From: Leifsonia sp. Root227
Lineage (GTDB): Bacteria; Actinomycetota; Actinomycetes; Actinomycetales; Microbacteriaceae
Reading direction: 5' to 3'
DNA: 64,000 bases
Assembly (NCBI RefSeq): GCF_001428745.1
Contig: NZ_LMIO01000001.1
Span: 582,818 to 646,817 of the forward strand
In this document: positions 34,108 to 41,782 of the stretch, piece after piece
Layout of the letters: the number at the start of each line of letters is the position of its first letter
How positions within the stretch are numbered: position 1 is the first letter of the stretch
The notes under the pieces: generated by a model
The model's database searches: none
Told to the model about the DNA's origin: nothing
What the model saw: only the letters and a program-made list of their open reading frames with translations
Position numbers and translations under genes: made by a program

Positions 34108-35676
34108 TCAGGCGACCGAGCGCAGGGCTGCGGCAGGACGGAGACGGGATGCGCGCCATCCGCCGATGGCGCCGGCGAGGAGGCCGCCGAGGACGGCGAG
34201 GCCGACGGCGATGACGATCACCCAGACGGTGACGGGGGCGTGCAGGGCGATGTCCGTCGTGGCGTTGGCCGCTGCGCTGCGCACTCCGGCGAATCCGCCC
34301 GTGCCGCCGCCGAAGCCTCCGCCGCCGAAGCCGCCTTCCGCGCTGCCCGTGCCGGCGCCTCCGCCCGTTCCCGTGCCTGTCCGTGCCGCCGCTTCGACGG
34401 TGCTGCCGCCGACGCGGCCGGAGAGGGTCGGGGAGATCACGTTGACGATGAGAACGCCGACGAGGCCGACCGCGACGCCGATGACGCCGCCGATCAGACC
34501 CTGCACCACCGACTCGCCTGCCACCTGACCGACGATCCGGCCGTTGGACCAGCCGATCGCCTTGAGTGTGCCGAACTCCCTGGTGCGGCGGGTGACGCCG
34601 GAGATGGTGAACAGGATCGCGATGAGGAACGCGGCGGCGAGCACGATGATCGACAGCCAGGTGCCGAGGTTGGCGATCAGGTCGCCTGCCGTGCCGAGCG
34701 AGCCGGAGACACTGGATGCGAGGTCTGCCTGGGTGCTGATGGTCGCCTTCGGCAGGGCCTTGGTGAGGTCGGACTTGATCTGGTCGATGTCGCTGGCGGA
34801 CGCCGCGGTCACGTAGACCGAGCTGACCTTGTCGGTCTGGCCGGACAGCTTCTGGGCGACGTCGAGCGGGATGTACGCGTTGGCTGCCGTAGTGGAGTCG
34901 CTGCCCGTCGCCGCCACGATGCCGACGACCTTGAAGTCCGTGCCGCCGATCGTGACAGTGTCTCCCACGGCCTTGCTGCCGGTCTTGGCATACGCCTGGT
35001 CGAGGACCACCACGTCCTTGCCCGCGTCGGACGCCGCGAACGCGCGCCCGCTGGAGAGGGTGACCGAGGAGAGCGGCCCGACAGACTTGCCCGCTGGGTC
35101 GAGGCCGAGGACGGAGAAGGAGTCGACGCTGAACGAGCTTCCGCCTGCGCCGTCCGAGCCGCCGGTCGGCGCCGGGTTCGGCACGGTGGCTTCTCCGCCC
35201 GTCCCGCCCGCCTGGCGCTGCTCGCGCAGCTGCTGGAAGTTGGGGAGGGTGCCGGAGAAGCTGGTGTTGGTCAGCGAGAGCACGGAAGCGGCAGCGGAGA
35301 CGTTGTCCACCTTCTTGACCGTGGCGAGGGTGGTCGCATCCATCACCGTCGCGCCGCGGGTGGGCTCGAGGCGGGACGTGTTCACCGAGCGGCCTGCGCC
35401 GGTGTCCGTGCCGGCGTTCGCCCCGAAGTCGAAGCGCGGGCCGCCGCCCTGCGCCTGGTTGGTGGTGGCGCTCTGCGCGGTCGCCGGCTCGCTCACGGTG
35501 ATGTCGGTGCCGACGCCGTAGACCGACTGGAGGACACTCGCCTGTGCTGCTTTCACCCCCGCGGAGACGGAATTGACGATGATGACGAGTGCGATCGCGA
35601 GGGCCATGCCCACCGCGATGATCACTGTCTGCTTGCGGCGATTGAGGAGTTCGCGCCGCAGATAAGTCCCGAACAT
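34108..35676 (-). CDS. ABC transporter permease, MacB/FtsX family
   Basis: The 522-residue permease has an N-terminal helix (about 15-37), a large extracytoplasmic MacB core domain (about 40-330) with a Gly/Gln-rich insertion, and the FtsX helices near 335-425. A second low-complexity Gly-rich extracytoplasmic loop precedes the last helix and the C-terminal GGWRASRLRPAAALRSV. It is first gene of its transcript and is divergent from the OmpR/HK operon, which is a typical arrangement for peptide-antibiotic sensing and resistance. Confidence 0.9.
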   Translation of the reverse strand: MFGTYLRRELLNRRKQTVIIAVGMALAIALVIIVNSVSAGVKAAQASVLQSVYGVGTDITVSEPATAQSATTNQAQGGGPRFDFGANAGTDTGAGRSVNTSRLEPTRGATVMDATTLATVKKVDNVSAAASVLSLTNTSFSGTLPNFQQLREQRQAGGTGGEATVPNPAPTGGSDGAGGSSFSVDSFSVLGLDPAGKSVGPLSSVTLSSGRAFAASDAGKDVVVLDQAYAKTGSKAVGDTVTIGGTDFKVVGIVAATGSDSTTAANAYIPLDVAQKLSGQTDKVSSVYVTAASASDIDQIKSDLTKALPKATISTQADLASSVSGSLGTAGDLIANLGTWLSIIVLAAAFLIAILFTISGVTRRTREFGTLKAIGWSNGRIVGQVAGESVVQGLIGGVIGVAVGLVGVLIVNVISPTLSGRVGGSTVEAAARTGTGTGGGAGTGSAEGGFGGGGFGGGTGGFAGVRSAAANATTDIALHAPVTVWVIVIAVGLAVLGGLLAGAIGGWRASRLRPAAALRSVA

Positions 35677-35742
35677 GCTGTTTCCGTATCTCTGGGGTCG
35701 GCTAGGGGCGATCTGGACGTTAGGAGCGCGGAATTTGGGAGG

Positions 35743-35759
35743 ACTATGGCGCGGCTATG
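35743..35759 (-). promoter_or_regulatory. Tandem OmpR-type site facing the ABC operon
   Basis: On the minus strand CATAGC-CGCGC-CATAGT gives two direct hexamers with an 11-bp period, the spacing bound by OmpR/PhoB-family dimers. It lies 67 bp upstream of the permease start. The other copy at 35798-35814 faces the regulator gene. Confidence 0.55.
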
Positions 35760-35797
35760 TTTTGGCTGTGTGCGGGGTCGAAGGCTCACAGAATTCC

Positions 35798-35814
35798 CAT
35801 AGCTTTCGCATAGC
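35798..35814 (+). promoter_or_regulatory. Tandem OmpR-type site upstream of the response regulator
   Basis: CATAGC-TTTCG-CATAGC, an exact direct repeat with an 11-bp period, ends 20 bp before the putative -10 CATAAT (35834-35839). It would place a bound regulator at the -35, as for positive autoregulation. Confidence 0.6.
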
Positions 35815-35846
35815 CCTCATCAAGAGCACTCCTCATAATGAGAAAG

Positions 35847-36608
35847 GTGACCATGAACTCGCGTGCCGCCTCCGGCACCTCCACCCAGCCCCGTAGCCTG
35901 TTGCGCCGCGCAGACGGCACCGCGATCCGCGTGCTCGTCGTCGACGACGAGTCCACGCTCACCGACCTGCTCTCGATGGCGCTGCACTACGAGGACTGGG
36001 ATGTGAAGACCGCATCCAACGGCCAGCAGGCGCTGCAGCTGTCCCGCGAGTTCAAGCCGGACGTGGTCGTGCTCGACATCATGCTGCCCGACATCGACGG
36101 ACTCCAGGTGCTGTCCAGGATGCGCGCCGACGGCAACGAGGCCCCCGTCCTCTTCCTCACCGCGAAGGACTCGCTCGACGACCGCATTGCCGGTCTCACG
36201 GCGGGCGGAGACGACTACGTCACCAAGCCGTTCAGCCTGGAGGAGCTGGTCGCCCGCCTGCGCGGACTGCTGCGCCGGTCCCGTGCCGCCGTCGCAGACG
36301 AGAGCGACCCGGTGCTGATCGTCGGCGACCTCGTCCTCGACGAGGACAGCTACGAGGTGCACCGCGACGGCCAGCAGATCCAGCTCACCGCCACCGAGTT
36401 CGAGCTGCTGCGCTTCCTGATGCGCAACCCCCGCCGGGTGCTCAGCAAGACGCAGATCCTCGACCGCGTCTGGAGCTACGACTTCGGTGGATCGTCCAGC
36501 GTGGTCGAGCTGTACATCTCTTACCTGCGCAAGAAGATCGACTCCGGCCGCGCCCCGATGATCCACACCGTGCGCGGCGCCGGTTACATGGTCAAGGCGG
36601 CACAATGA
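35847..36608 (+). CDS. OmpR/PhoB-family response regulator
   Basis: About 253 residues. The receiver domain has VVDDE (30-34) and phospho-acceptor Asp77 in VVLDIMLPDIDG, with Lys in TKPFSLEEL. The C-terminal winged helix has LTATEFELLRFLMRN and VHTVRGAGYMVK. GTG 35847 lies 7 nt after CATAAT, and ATG 35853 (AAAGG 5 nt upstream) is an equally good start two codons later. The stop overlaps the kinase start as ATGA. Confidence 0.94.
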   Translation: MTMNSRAASGTSTQPRSLLRRADGTAIRVLVVDDESTLTDLLSMALHYEDWDVKTASNGQQALQLSREFKPDVVVLDIMLPDIDGLQVLSRMRADGNEAPVLFLTAKDSLDDRIAGLTAGGDDYVTKPFSLEELVARLRGLLRRSRAAVADESDPVLIVGDLVLDEDSYEVHRDGQQIQLTATEFELLRFLMRNPRRVLSKTQILDRVWSYDFGGSSSVVELYISYLRKKIDSGRAPMIHTVRGAGYMVKAAQ

Positions 36609-38185
36609 CGACAGCCCGCGCGACGGGCACACCGACCGACACCCCGGCAGGCACGCGCGGGATGCGCGGCCTGGTCAAGCGCATCCGGCCGTTCCGCTCG
36701 TGGACGCTCCGCAGCCGCGTCGTCCTCGTGGTCGTCGCGATGCTCGCCGTGCTCGGCGCGGTGATCGGGACGGTCAGCGTCGTGGCGTTGCAGGGCTACC
36801 TCATCAGCAGGCTCGACGGCCAGCTCACCAGTGCGCTCGTCCGCGGCCAGCACGCGGCCGACCGCATCAACGCGGGCGGCCCGACCAGCCCGCAGGCGGC
36901 GGGCGTCGTGCAGACGCCCGGTCAGCCGACGGGCACTCTCGGCGCGGTGCGCAGCGCGAGCGGAGGGCTCCTCTTCCCGCCCGTGGTGCTCGCGGATCAG
37001 CCCACCACCACGAACCAGCCGCTCGAGCCGAAGCAGGTCACGATCAACGGGCTCGCCCTGCTGACGGTCCCCTCCGACGAGAAACCGCACACCGTCGATC
37101 TCGGCGAGGCGCTCGGCTCGTACCGCATCGCCGCGGCGCGCCTCGACAACGGCGACAGCGTCATCATCGGCCTGCCCCTGAGCGATGTGAACGCCACCGT
37201 CTCCCAGCTCACCCTCGTGATCGTGCTGGTCACGCTGGCCGGGCTGATCTTCGCCTTCCTGATCGCGAGCTTCGTCGTGCGGCTGGCGATGCGCCCGCTC
37301 GCCCGCGTCGCGGGCACGGCGCAGCAGGTGGCGGAGATGCCGCTCGACCGCGGCGACGTCGCGCTGTCCGTGCGCGTCCCGGAGGCGGACACCGACCCGC
37401 ACACCGAGGTCGGCACGGTGGGTGCCGCTCTCAACCGGATGCTCGGCCACGTCGCCTCCGCGCTGACCGCCCGCCAGGCGAGCGAGCAGAAGGTGCGGCA
37501 GTTCGTCGCGGACGCCAGCCACGAACTGCGGACCCCGCTCGCCTCCATCCGGGGGTACGCCGAGCTGACCAGGCGCTCGCCGCACGAGTTGCCGACGGAC
37601 GTGACGCGGTCGCTCGGCCGGATCGAGTCGGAGGCGACGAGGATGACCTCGCTCGTCGAGGACCTGCTGCTTCTCGCCAGGCTCGACGAGGGCCGCGAGC
37701 TCGACCGCGACCCCGTCGACCTCTCCATGCTGCTGATCGACGCGTTGAGCGACGCGCACGCCGCCGGCCCGGATCACAGCTGGTCGATCGTCCTGCCCGA
37801 GGAGCCTGTCGAAGTGATCGGCGACCAGCCGCGCCTCCATCAGGTGGTCACCAACCTGCTGGCGAACGCCCGCGTGCACACCCCGGAGGGCACGAAGGTC
37901 GTCGCCGAGCTCGCGGTCGACGCGGAGAACCATCGCGCCGTCATCTCGGTGAAGGACAACGGCCCAGGCATCCCGGACGAGGTGCGTTCAACGCTGTTCG
38001 AGCGGTTCGCCAGGGGAGACAGCTCCCGCAACCGCGCGACGGGCTCGACCGGGCTCGGCCTCGCGATCGTCAGCGCGGTCGTGGAGGCCCACGGGGGAGA
38101 GCTCACGGTGGAGAGCGAGCCGGGCGAGACCGTCTTCGCGGTGTCGCTGCCGCTGGAGGACCGCGAAGGCGAGGCGGAGGAATGA
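36605..38185 (+). CDS. Sensor histidine kinase (HAMP, HisKA, HATPase)
   Basis: The 526-residue kinase has helices at about 38-62 and 203-228 enclosing a 140-residue extracytoplasmic sensor, then a HAMP domain (RLAMRPLARVAGTAQQVAEM). The HisKA helix carries His306 in DASHELRTPLASIRGY, and HATPase_c has the N-box VTNLLANARVHT, DNGPGIP and GSTGLGLAIV. It is the partner of the overlapping OmpR-type regulator. The Pro/Thr/Gln-rich part of the sensor may be flexible. Signal unknown; the divergent MacB-like exporter suggests a cell-envelope or peptide stimulus. Confidence 0.94.
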   Translation: MTTARATGTPTDTPAGTRGMRGLVKRIRPFRSWTLRSRVVLVVVAMLAVLGAVIGTVSVVALQGYLISRLDGQLTSALVRGQHAADRINAGGPTSPQAAGVVQTPGQPTGTLGAVRSASGGLLFPPVVLADQPTTTNQPLEPKQVTINGLALLTVPSDEKPHTVDLGEALGSYRIAAARLDNGDSVIIGLPLSDVNATVSQLTLVIVLVTLAGLIFAFLIASFVVRLAMRPLARVAGTAQQVAEMPLDRGDVALSVRVPEADTDPHTEVGTVGAALNRMLGHVASALTARQASEQKVRQFVADASHELRTPLASIRGYAELTRRSPHELPTDVTRSLGRIESEATRMTSLVEDLLLLARLDEGRELDRDPVDLSMLLIDALSDAHAAGPDHSWSIVLPEEPVEVIGDQPRLHQVVTNLLANARVHTPEGTKVVAELAVDAENHRAVISVKDNGPGIPDEVRSTLFERFARGDSSRNRATGSTGLGLAIVSAVVEAHGGELTVESEPGETVFAVSLPLEDREGEAEE

Positions 38186-38958
38186 CGCCAGACATCCTCG
38201 CCACGGCCCACTACGGCGATGCTGACGCCGAGCCGCTGCTGTTCATCCGCGCCCTCCCCGCCGAGGTCGACAACCCGCGTGGGGTCGACCGCCTCATCGA
38301 GCGGCTGATCGTACGCGGACCGGCCAGGGTCAACCGCGTGCACGCCGTCGGGCGTCCCGCCTACCTTCCGACCGACTTCGACATGTCGGAGATCGCGGAC
38401 ATCTACGGGCGGTATGTGCGCGAGCACTTCGACCGTCCCGTGGCCCTGATGGGGCTGTCGACGGGGGCGAGCGTCGCGCTGCAGCTCGCCGCCGACCAGC
38501 CGGACCTCGTGAAGTCGCTCGTCGTCGCCGCCGGCTCAGGCCGGCTCGGCTCACGCGGCCGGGCGATCCAGCGCAGGTACGTCTCCCTCCTCGCCGCCGG
38601 CGACCGCCGCGCGTATGCCGAGCTGGCGAGCGCGACCATGAACTCGAAGCACTTCGACCCGATCGTGCGGCTGGCCAGCCGTCTCGCCCCGAAACCGGAC
38701 GACCCGGAGAGCCTGATCGCGCTCGTCCGCGCGGAGGACCGCTTCGACGTCTTCGACAGGGTGGACCGCATCACGGCTCCGACCCTGATCCTCTCTGGTG
38801 AGCGCGACGTCTTCTACCCGCCGGAGCTCGGTCGTGAAACGGCGAAGCGAATCCGGCACGCCAGCCACATCGTCTATCGCGGCCGCGCCCACGGCGGCGT
38901 CCCGCTGCACCCGCACTTCGCGCAGGACATCGCCGGGTTCCTGGCCGCCAGTGCCTGA
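38182..38958 (+). CDS. Alpha/beta hydrolase
   Basis: The 258-residue protein has the nucleophile elbow GLSTGAS (Ser near residue 91), a late-strand Asp in LSGERDVFYPP and a His in GRAHGGVPLHP. The lid is short. The ATG overlaps the kinase stop as ATGA, so it is cotranscribed with the two-component genes, an unusual partner. Substrate unknown. Confidence 0.85.
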   Translation: MTPDILATAHYGDADAEPLLFIRALPAEVDNPRGVDRLIERLIVRGPARVNRVHAVGRPAYLPTDFDMSEIADIYGRYVREHFDRPVALMGLSTGASVALQLAADQPDLVKSLVVAAGSGRLGSRGRAIQRRYVSLLAAGDRRAYAELASATMNSKHFDPIVRLASRLAPKPDDPESLIALVRAEDRFDVFDRVDRITAPTLILSGERDVFYPPELGRETAKRIRHASHIVYRGRAHGGVPLHPHFAQDIAGFLAASA

Positions 38959-38959
38959 T

Positions 38960-38988
38960 TTGCGCCTGCCGCCCTCATCCCGTACGCT
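38960..38988 (+). promoter_or_regulatory. Promoter of the rplJL operon
   Basis: TTGCGC (38960-38965) and TACGCT (38983-38988) are spaced 17 bp apart. The predicted start near 38995 matches the 5' edge of the L10 leader. Confidence 0.5.
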
Positions 38989-38992
38989 GTAC

Positions 38993-39128
38993 GAAGCCAA
39001 AGACCGCTGGTTGTCGTGCTCGCATGACAAGAAGATCCACTCAGGTGGGCGCCCGCGCAGGTGTATGAAGCAGTTCTCGCAGGTTCTCCTGCGTCGCCAG
39101 CTCCGTGCCTCTGCGCCGGAGCTTTTTT
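38993..39128 (+). ncRNA. L10 (rplJL) autoregulatory leader
   Basis: The long leader ahead of rplJ contains the actinobacterial L10-leader start GAAGCCAAAGACCGCTGGT. It has branched-helix potential and ends in a hairpin GCTCCG...CGGAGC plus TTTTTT (39100-39128). L10, or its complex with L7/L12, binds such leaders to repress translation. The terminal hairpin could act as an attenuator. Confidence 0.8.
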
Positions 39129-39192
39129 CATGCCGGCGGTCTGGGCGCACATCGCTCCCGCGGTGTGCGACGTAGATATAGAGGAGTAGGCC

Positions 39193-39708
39193 ATGGCGAA
39201 CAAGGAAGCCACGGTTGCCGAACTCGAGAACCTGTTCACGAGCTCGACCGCCGTTCTGCTGACCGAGTACCGCGGTCTCACTGTTGCTCAGCTCAAGACG
39301 CTGCGCAAGTCCATCAGTGAGCACGCGACGTACGCCGTGGTGAAGAACACGCTGACCAAGATCGCTGCCAACAAGGCCGGGATCTCGTCGTTCGATGAGG
39401 AGCTCGTCGGCCCCTCCGCGATCGCTTTCGTTCACGGTGACCCTGTCGCCGTCGCGAAGTCGCTGCGTGACTTCACCAAGGCAAACCCTCTCCTGGTGGT
39501 CAAGGGTGGTTACTTCGACGGTAACCCGCTGACCGCAGAAGAGGTAGGCAAGCTCGCCGACCTCGAGTCCCGTGAGGTTCTGCTGGCCAAGCTGGCCGGC
39601 GCCTTCAAGGCCTCGCTGTTCGGAGCCGCATATCTGTTCAACGCACCGCTGTCGAAGGCCGTTCGCACGGTCGACGCGCTGCGTGAGAAGCAGGAGTCCG
39701 CTGCGTAG
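39193..39708 (+). CDS. rplJ: 50S ribosomal protein L10
   Basis: The 171-residue protein has N-terminal rRNA-binding blocks ([37 protein letters not shown]) and the C-terminal helix that binds L7/L12 dimers. L10 forms the base of the stalk. The ATG is preceded by GGAG. It is followed by rplL 62 bp downstream. Confidence 0.97.
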   Translation: MANKEATVAELENLFTSSTAVLLTEYRGLTVAQLKTLRKSISEHATYAVVKNTLTKIAANKAGISSFDEELVGPSAIAFVHGDPVAVAKSLRDFTKANPLLVVKGGYFDGNPLTAEEVGKLADLESREVLLAKLAGAFKASLFGAAYLFNAPLSKAVRTVDALREKQESAA

Positions 39709-39769
39709 TCCATCCCTCGGGATGCACTTCCAGCGGTGAGTAAACGAGAAAGAATCTAAGGAGAAAATC

Positions 39770-40156
39770 ATGGCAAAGCTGTCGACTGACGAGCTGCTCG
39801 AGGCGTTCAAGGAGCTCACGCTCATCGAGCTGAGCGAGTTCGTGAAGAAGTTCGAGGAGACCTTCGAGGTCACCGCCGCCGCCCCCGTCGCCGTTGCTGC
39901 GGCCGGTGCTGGCGCTGCCGCTCCCGCGGAAGAGGTCGAGGAGAAGGACTCCTTCGACGTCGTCCTCGAGGCTGCCGGTGACAAGAAGATCCAGGTCATC
40001 AAGGAGGTGCGCGCACTCACCAGCCTCGGCCTCGGTGAGGCGAAGGCCCTCGTTGACGGCGCTCCGAGCACCGTGCTCGAAGGCGCCAACAAGGAGACCG
40101 CAGAGAAGGCAAAGGCTCAGCTCGAAGAGGCTGGCGCCACCATCACCCTCAAGTAG
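39770..40156 (+). CDS. rplL: 50S ribosomal protein L7/L12
   Basis: The 128-residue protein has the N-terminal dimerisation helix [20 protein letters not shown], an Ala/Pro/Val-rich hinge (about 38-58) and the C-terminal factor-binding domain with [20 protein letters not shown] and [12 protein letters not shown]. It forms stalk dimers that recruit elongation factors. AAGGAG precedes the ATG. Confidence 0.98.
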   Translation: MAKLSTDELLEAFKELTLIELSEFVKKFEETFEVTAAAPVAVAAAGAGAAAPAEEVEEKDSFDVVLEAAGDKKIQVIKEVRALTSLGLGEAKALVDGAPSTVLEGANKETAEKAKAQLEEAGATITLK

Positions 40157-40161
40157 TCTGC

Positions 40162-40181
40162 GCCCCATCGGGGCTCTTTCT
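40162..40181 (+). terminator. Terminator after rplL
   Basis: GCCCC-ATC-GGGGC (40162-40174) is followed by TCTTTCT. A compact Rho-independent signal directly after the rplL stop. Confidence 0.8.
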
Positions 40182-40241
40182 ACCGCAGGTTGACTGCCGG
40201 AACGCGACGCGGACTCCTCGCAAGACGAGTATCCGCGTTGT

Positions 40242-40277
40242 GAAGGGCGTCGCCCCCGCAACGGGGCGACGCCCTTC
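40242..40277. terminator. Second strong hairpin downstream of rplL
   Basis: GAAGGGCGTCGCCCC (40242-40256) pairs perfectly with GGGGCGACGCCCTTC (40263-40277). A smaller hairpin (GCGGA...TCCGC) precedes it at 40209-40238. There is no T tract, so it may be a back-up terminator or an RNA element ahead of the 47-codon ORF. Confidence 0.5.
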
Positions 40278-40388
40278 GTGCGTTTAACGACGCCGATCGA
40301 CGTGGATGCTCGACCACCCACCGCGTCCGATCGCGCCCGCCTGCGTGCATCGGTGTGCAAGGACGCACAACCGTAAGGAAGAACCACG

Positions 40389-40532
40389 ATGAACCGATCC
40401 AGGTGGCGTGCATACGCCGCATACTGGCGCGACCTGACCGTCGCGACCCTCGCGGGCGAGACCAGGGAGAGCTCTGCTCACCCGCCGGATCTGTACCGCA
40501 GCATCGCTCTGTACGAGCGATTCCTGCGGTAG
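40389..40532 (+). CDS. 47-residue orphan small protein
   Basis: ATG 40389 is preceded by AAGGA (9-nt spacing) and ends in TAG 40530-40532. The peptide is basic and aromatic at the N-terminus (MNRSRWRAYAAYWRDL) and ends DLYRSIALYERFLR. It has no cysteine or membrane helix and looks amphipathic. A strong dedicated terminator follows 15 nt later. No family recognised. It could be a conserved micropeptide or a chance ORF on a small RNA. Confidence 0.55.
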   Translation: MNRSRWRAYAAYWRDLTVATLAGETRESSAHPPDLYRSIALYERFLR

Positions 40533-40547
40533 CCCCCGACCCGTGAG

Positions 40548-40584
40548 AACGCCCCCAGTCGGTAGCTGGGGGCGTTTCCTCTTT
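40548..40584 (+). terminator. Terminator after the 47-codon ORF
   Basis: AACGCCCCCAG (40548-40558) pairs with CTGGGGGCGTT (40566-40576), followed by TCCTCTTT. This is one of the clearest intrinsic terminators in the window. Confidence 0.9.
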
Positions 40585-40599
40585 CTCTAGACTGCTGGC

Positions 40600-41241
40600 A
40601 TGACCGAGCATCCCGATGTCGTCGCCACCAGAGCGGCTTACGACGCCGTCGCCGTCGACTATGCGGCGCTGCTGCGCGACGAGCTGGCGGGGAAGGCGCT
40701 CGACAGGGCGATGCTCGCGGCGTTCGCCGAGCACGTGCAGACGGCAGGTGGGGGAGAGGTGGCCGACCTGGGCTGCGGACCAGGGCGGGTGACCGTGCAC
40801 CTGGCGGGGCTGGGGCTGGACGCGTTCGGCGTCGACCTGTCGCCCGCGATGGTGGAGGTGGCACGCGAGACATACCCGGAGCTGCTGTTCGAGGTCGGCA
40901 CGATGGCCGCGCTCGAGCTTCCCGATGCCGCCCTCGCCGGGGCTGTGGCCTGGTACTCGATCATCCACACTCCTCGAGAGCGGCAGCACATCCTGTTCGC
41001 GGAGTTCGCGCGGGTGGTGCGCCCAGGGGGCTGGCTGTTGCTGGCGTTCCAGGTGGGCGACGACGTCGTGAGCCTGCGGCACGCGTACGGCCACGATCTG
41101 GAACTGGATGCGTACCGCCAAGACCCCGACCGCATCCACGAACTGCTGGCGGCGTCCGGTTTCACCGAGCATGCACGGCTCGTGCGCGAGCCCGTCGCGC
41201 CGGAGAAGGTGCAGCAGGCGTACGTGCTCGCGCGCCATTGA
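40600..41241 (+). CDS. Class I SAM-dependent methyltransferase
   Basis: The 213-residue Rossmann-like methyltransferase has motif I VADLGCGPGRVT near residues 53-64, an acidic loop FGVDLSPAM, motif IV AGAVAWYSIIH and RVVRPGGWLLLAF. The acceptor is unknown. ATG 40600 lies 6 nt after TAGACT (40588-40593) and has no ribosome site, so it is leaderless. The end of the gene overlaps the marR promoter. Confidence 0.88.
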   Translation: MTEHPDVVATRAAYDAVAVDYAALLRDELAGKALDRAMLAAFAEHVQTAGGGEVADLGCGPGRVTVHLAGLGLDAFGVDLSPAMVEVARETYPELLFEVGTMAALELPDAALAGAVAWYSIIHTPRERQHILFAEFARVVRPGGWLLLAFQVGDDVVSLRHAYGHDLELDAYRQDPDRIHELLAASGFTEHARLVREPVAPEKVQQAYVLARH

Positions 41242-41266
41242 TTTATATAGCAAAGCTATATATAAT
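41238..41266 (+). promoter_or_regulatory. marR promoter with operator in the spacer
   Basis: TTGATT (41238-41243), a 17-bp spacer and TATAAT (41261-41266) form a near-consensus promoter. TATATAGC-AAA-GCTATATA (41244-41262) is a 19-bp inverted repeat filling the whole spacer and the first bases of the -10, an ideal site for MarR autorepression. Confidence 0.8.
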
Positions 41267-41273
41267 TGTCAGC

Positions 41274-41738
41274 ATGACACACAGCACCCCCAGTGATCTC
41301 CGGAACACGATCGGCGACCTCGTGGTCGCCAGTCACCGGCTGACACGTCTCGCCGTCCGCGTCACGGGCAACACGGAATCGCCGGCCGTCTGGCGCACCC
41401 TCAGCGTCCTGCAGGCCTCCGGCCCCATGCGCCTCGGCGAACTCGCCGCGCAGAGCAGGGTCTCTCAGCCCACCATGACCAAACTCGTCCGCAATCTCGT
41501 CGAGTCCGAGTGGGTCAAGCGCATCGCGGACACCGACGATGCGCGGGCCTGGCAGATCGCTGCCACCGCCAAGGGTGAGACCGCGCTGCAGAACTGGCGC
41601 GACGAGCTGTCCGGGGCCCTCGTGCCGATGTTCGAGGACCTCACAGAAGACGAAGTGGCCGCCCTGCGTGCCACCGTGCGCATCCTCGGGTCCCGCGTCG
41701 GCCTCTCCGCCCCGGCGGAGCCCGTGATCGCGCACTGA
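41274..41738 (+). CDS. MarR-family transcriptional regulator
   Basis: The 154-residue winged-helix protein has MRLGELAAQSRVSQPTMTKLVRNLVE as recognition helices and a wing around RIADTDDARAWQIAATAKG. ATG 41274 lies 7 nt after the TATAAT box, so the mRNA is leaderless and the operator sits immediately in front. It is followed by an MFS exporter 44 bp downstream, the usual MarR target. Confidence 0.92.
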   Translation: MTHSTPSDLRNTIGDLVVASHRLTRLAVRVTGNTESPAVWRTLSVLQASGPMRLGELAAQSRVSQPTMTKLVRNLVESEWVKRIADTDDARAWQIAATAKGETALQNWRDELSGALVPMFEDLTEDEVAALRATVRILGSRVGLSAPAEPVIAH

Positions 41739-41782
41739 CGAAAGCACCACCCACCACCGAACCATCGGAGCCCATCACCTCT

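Noticed and set aside
38993..39192. Short ORFs in the rplJ leader
   Set aside because: The region is explained by the L10 leader structure and its T-tailed hairpin.
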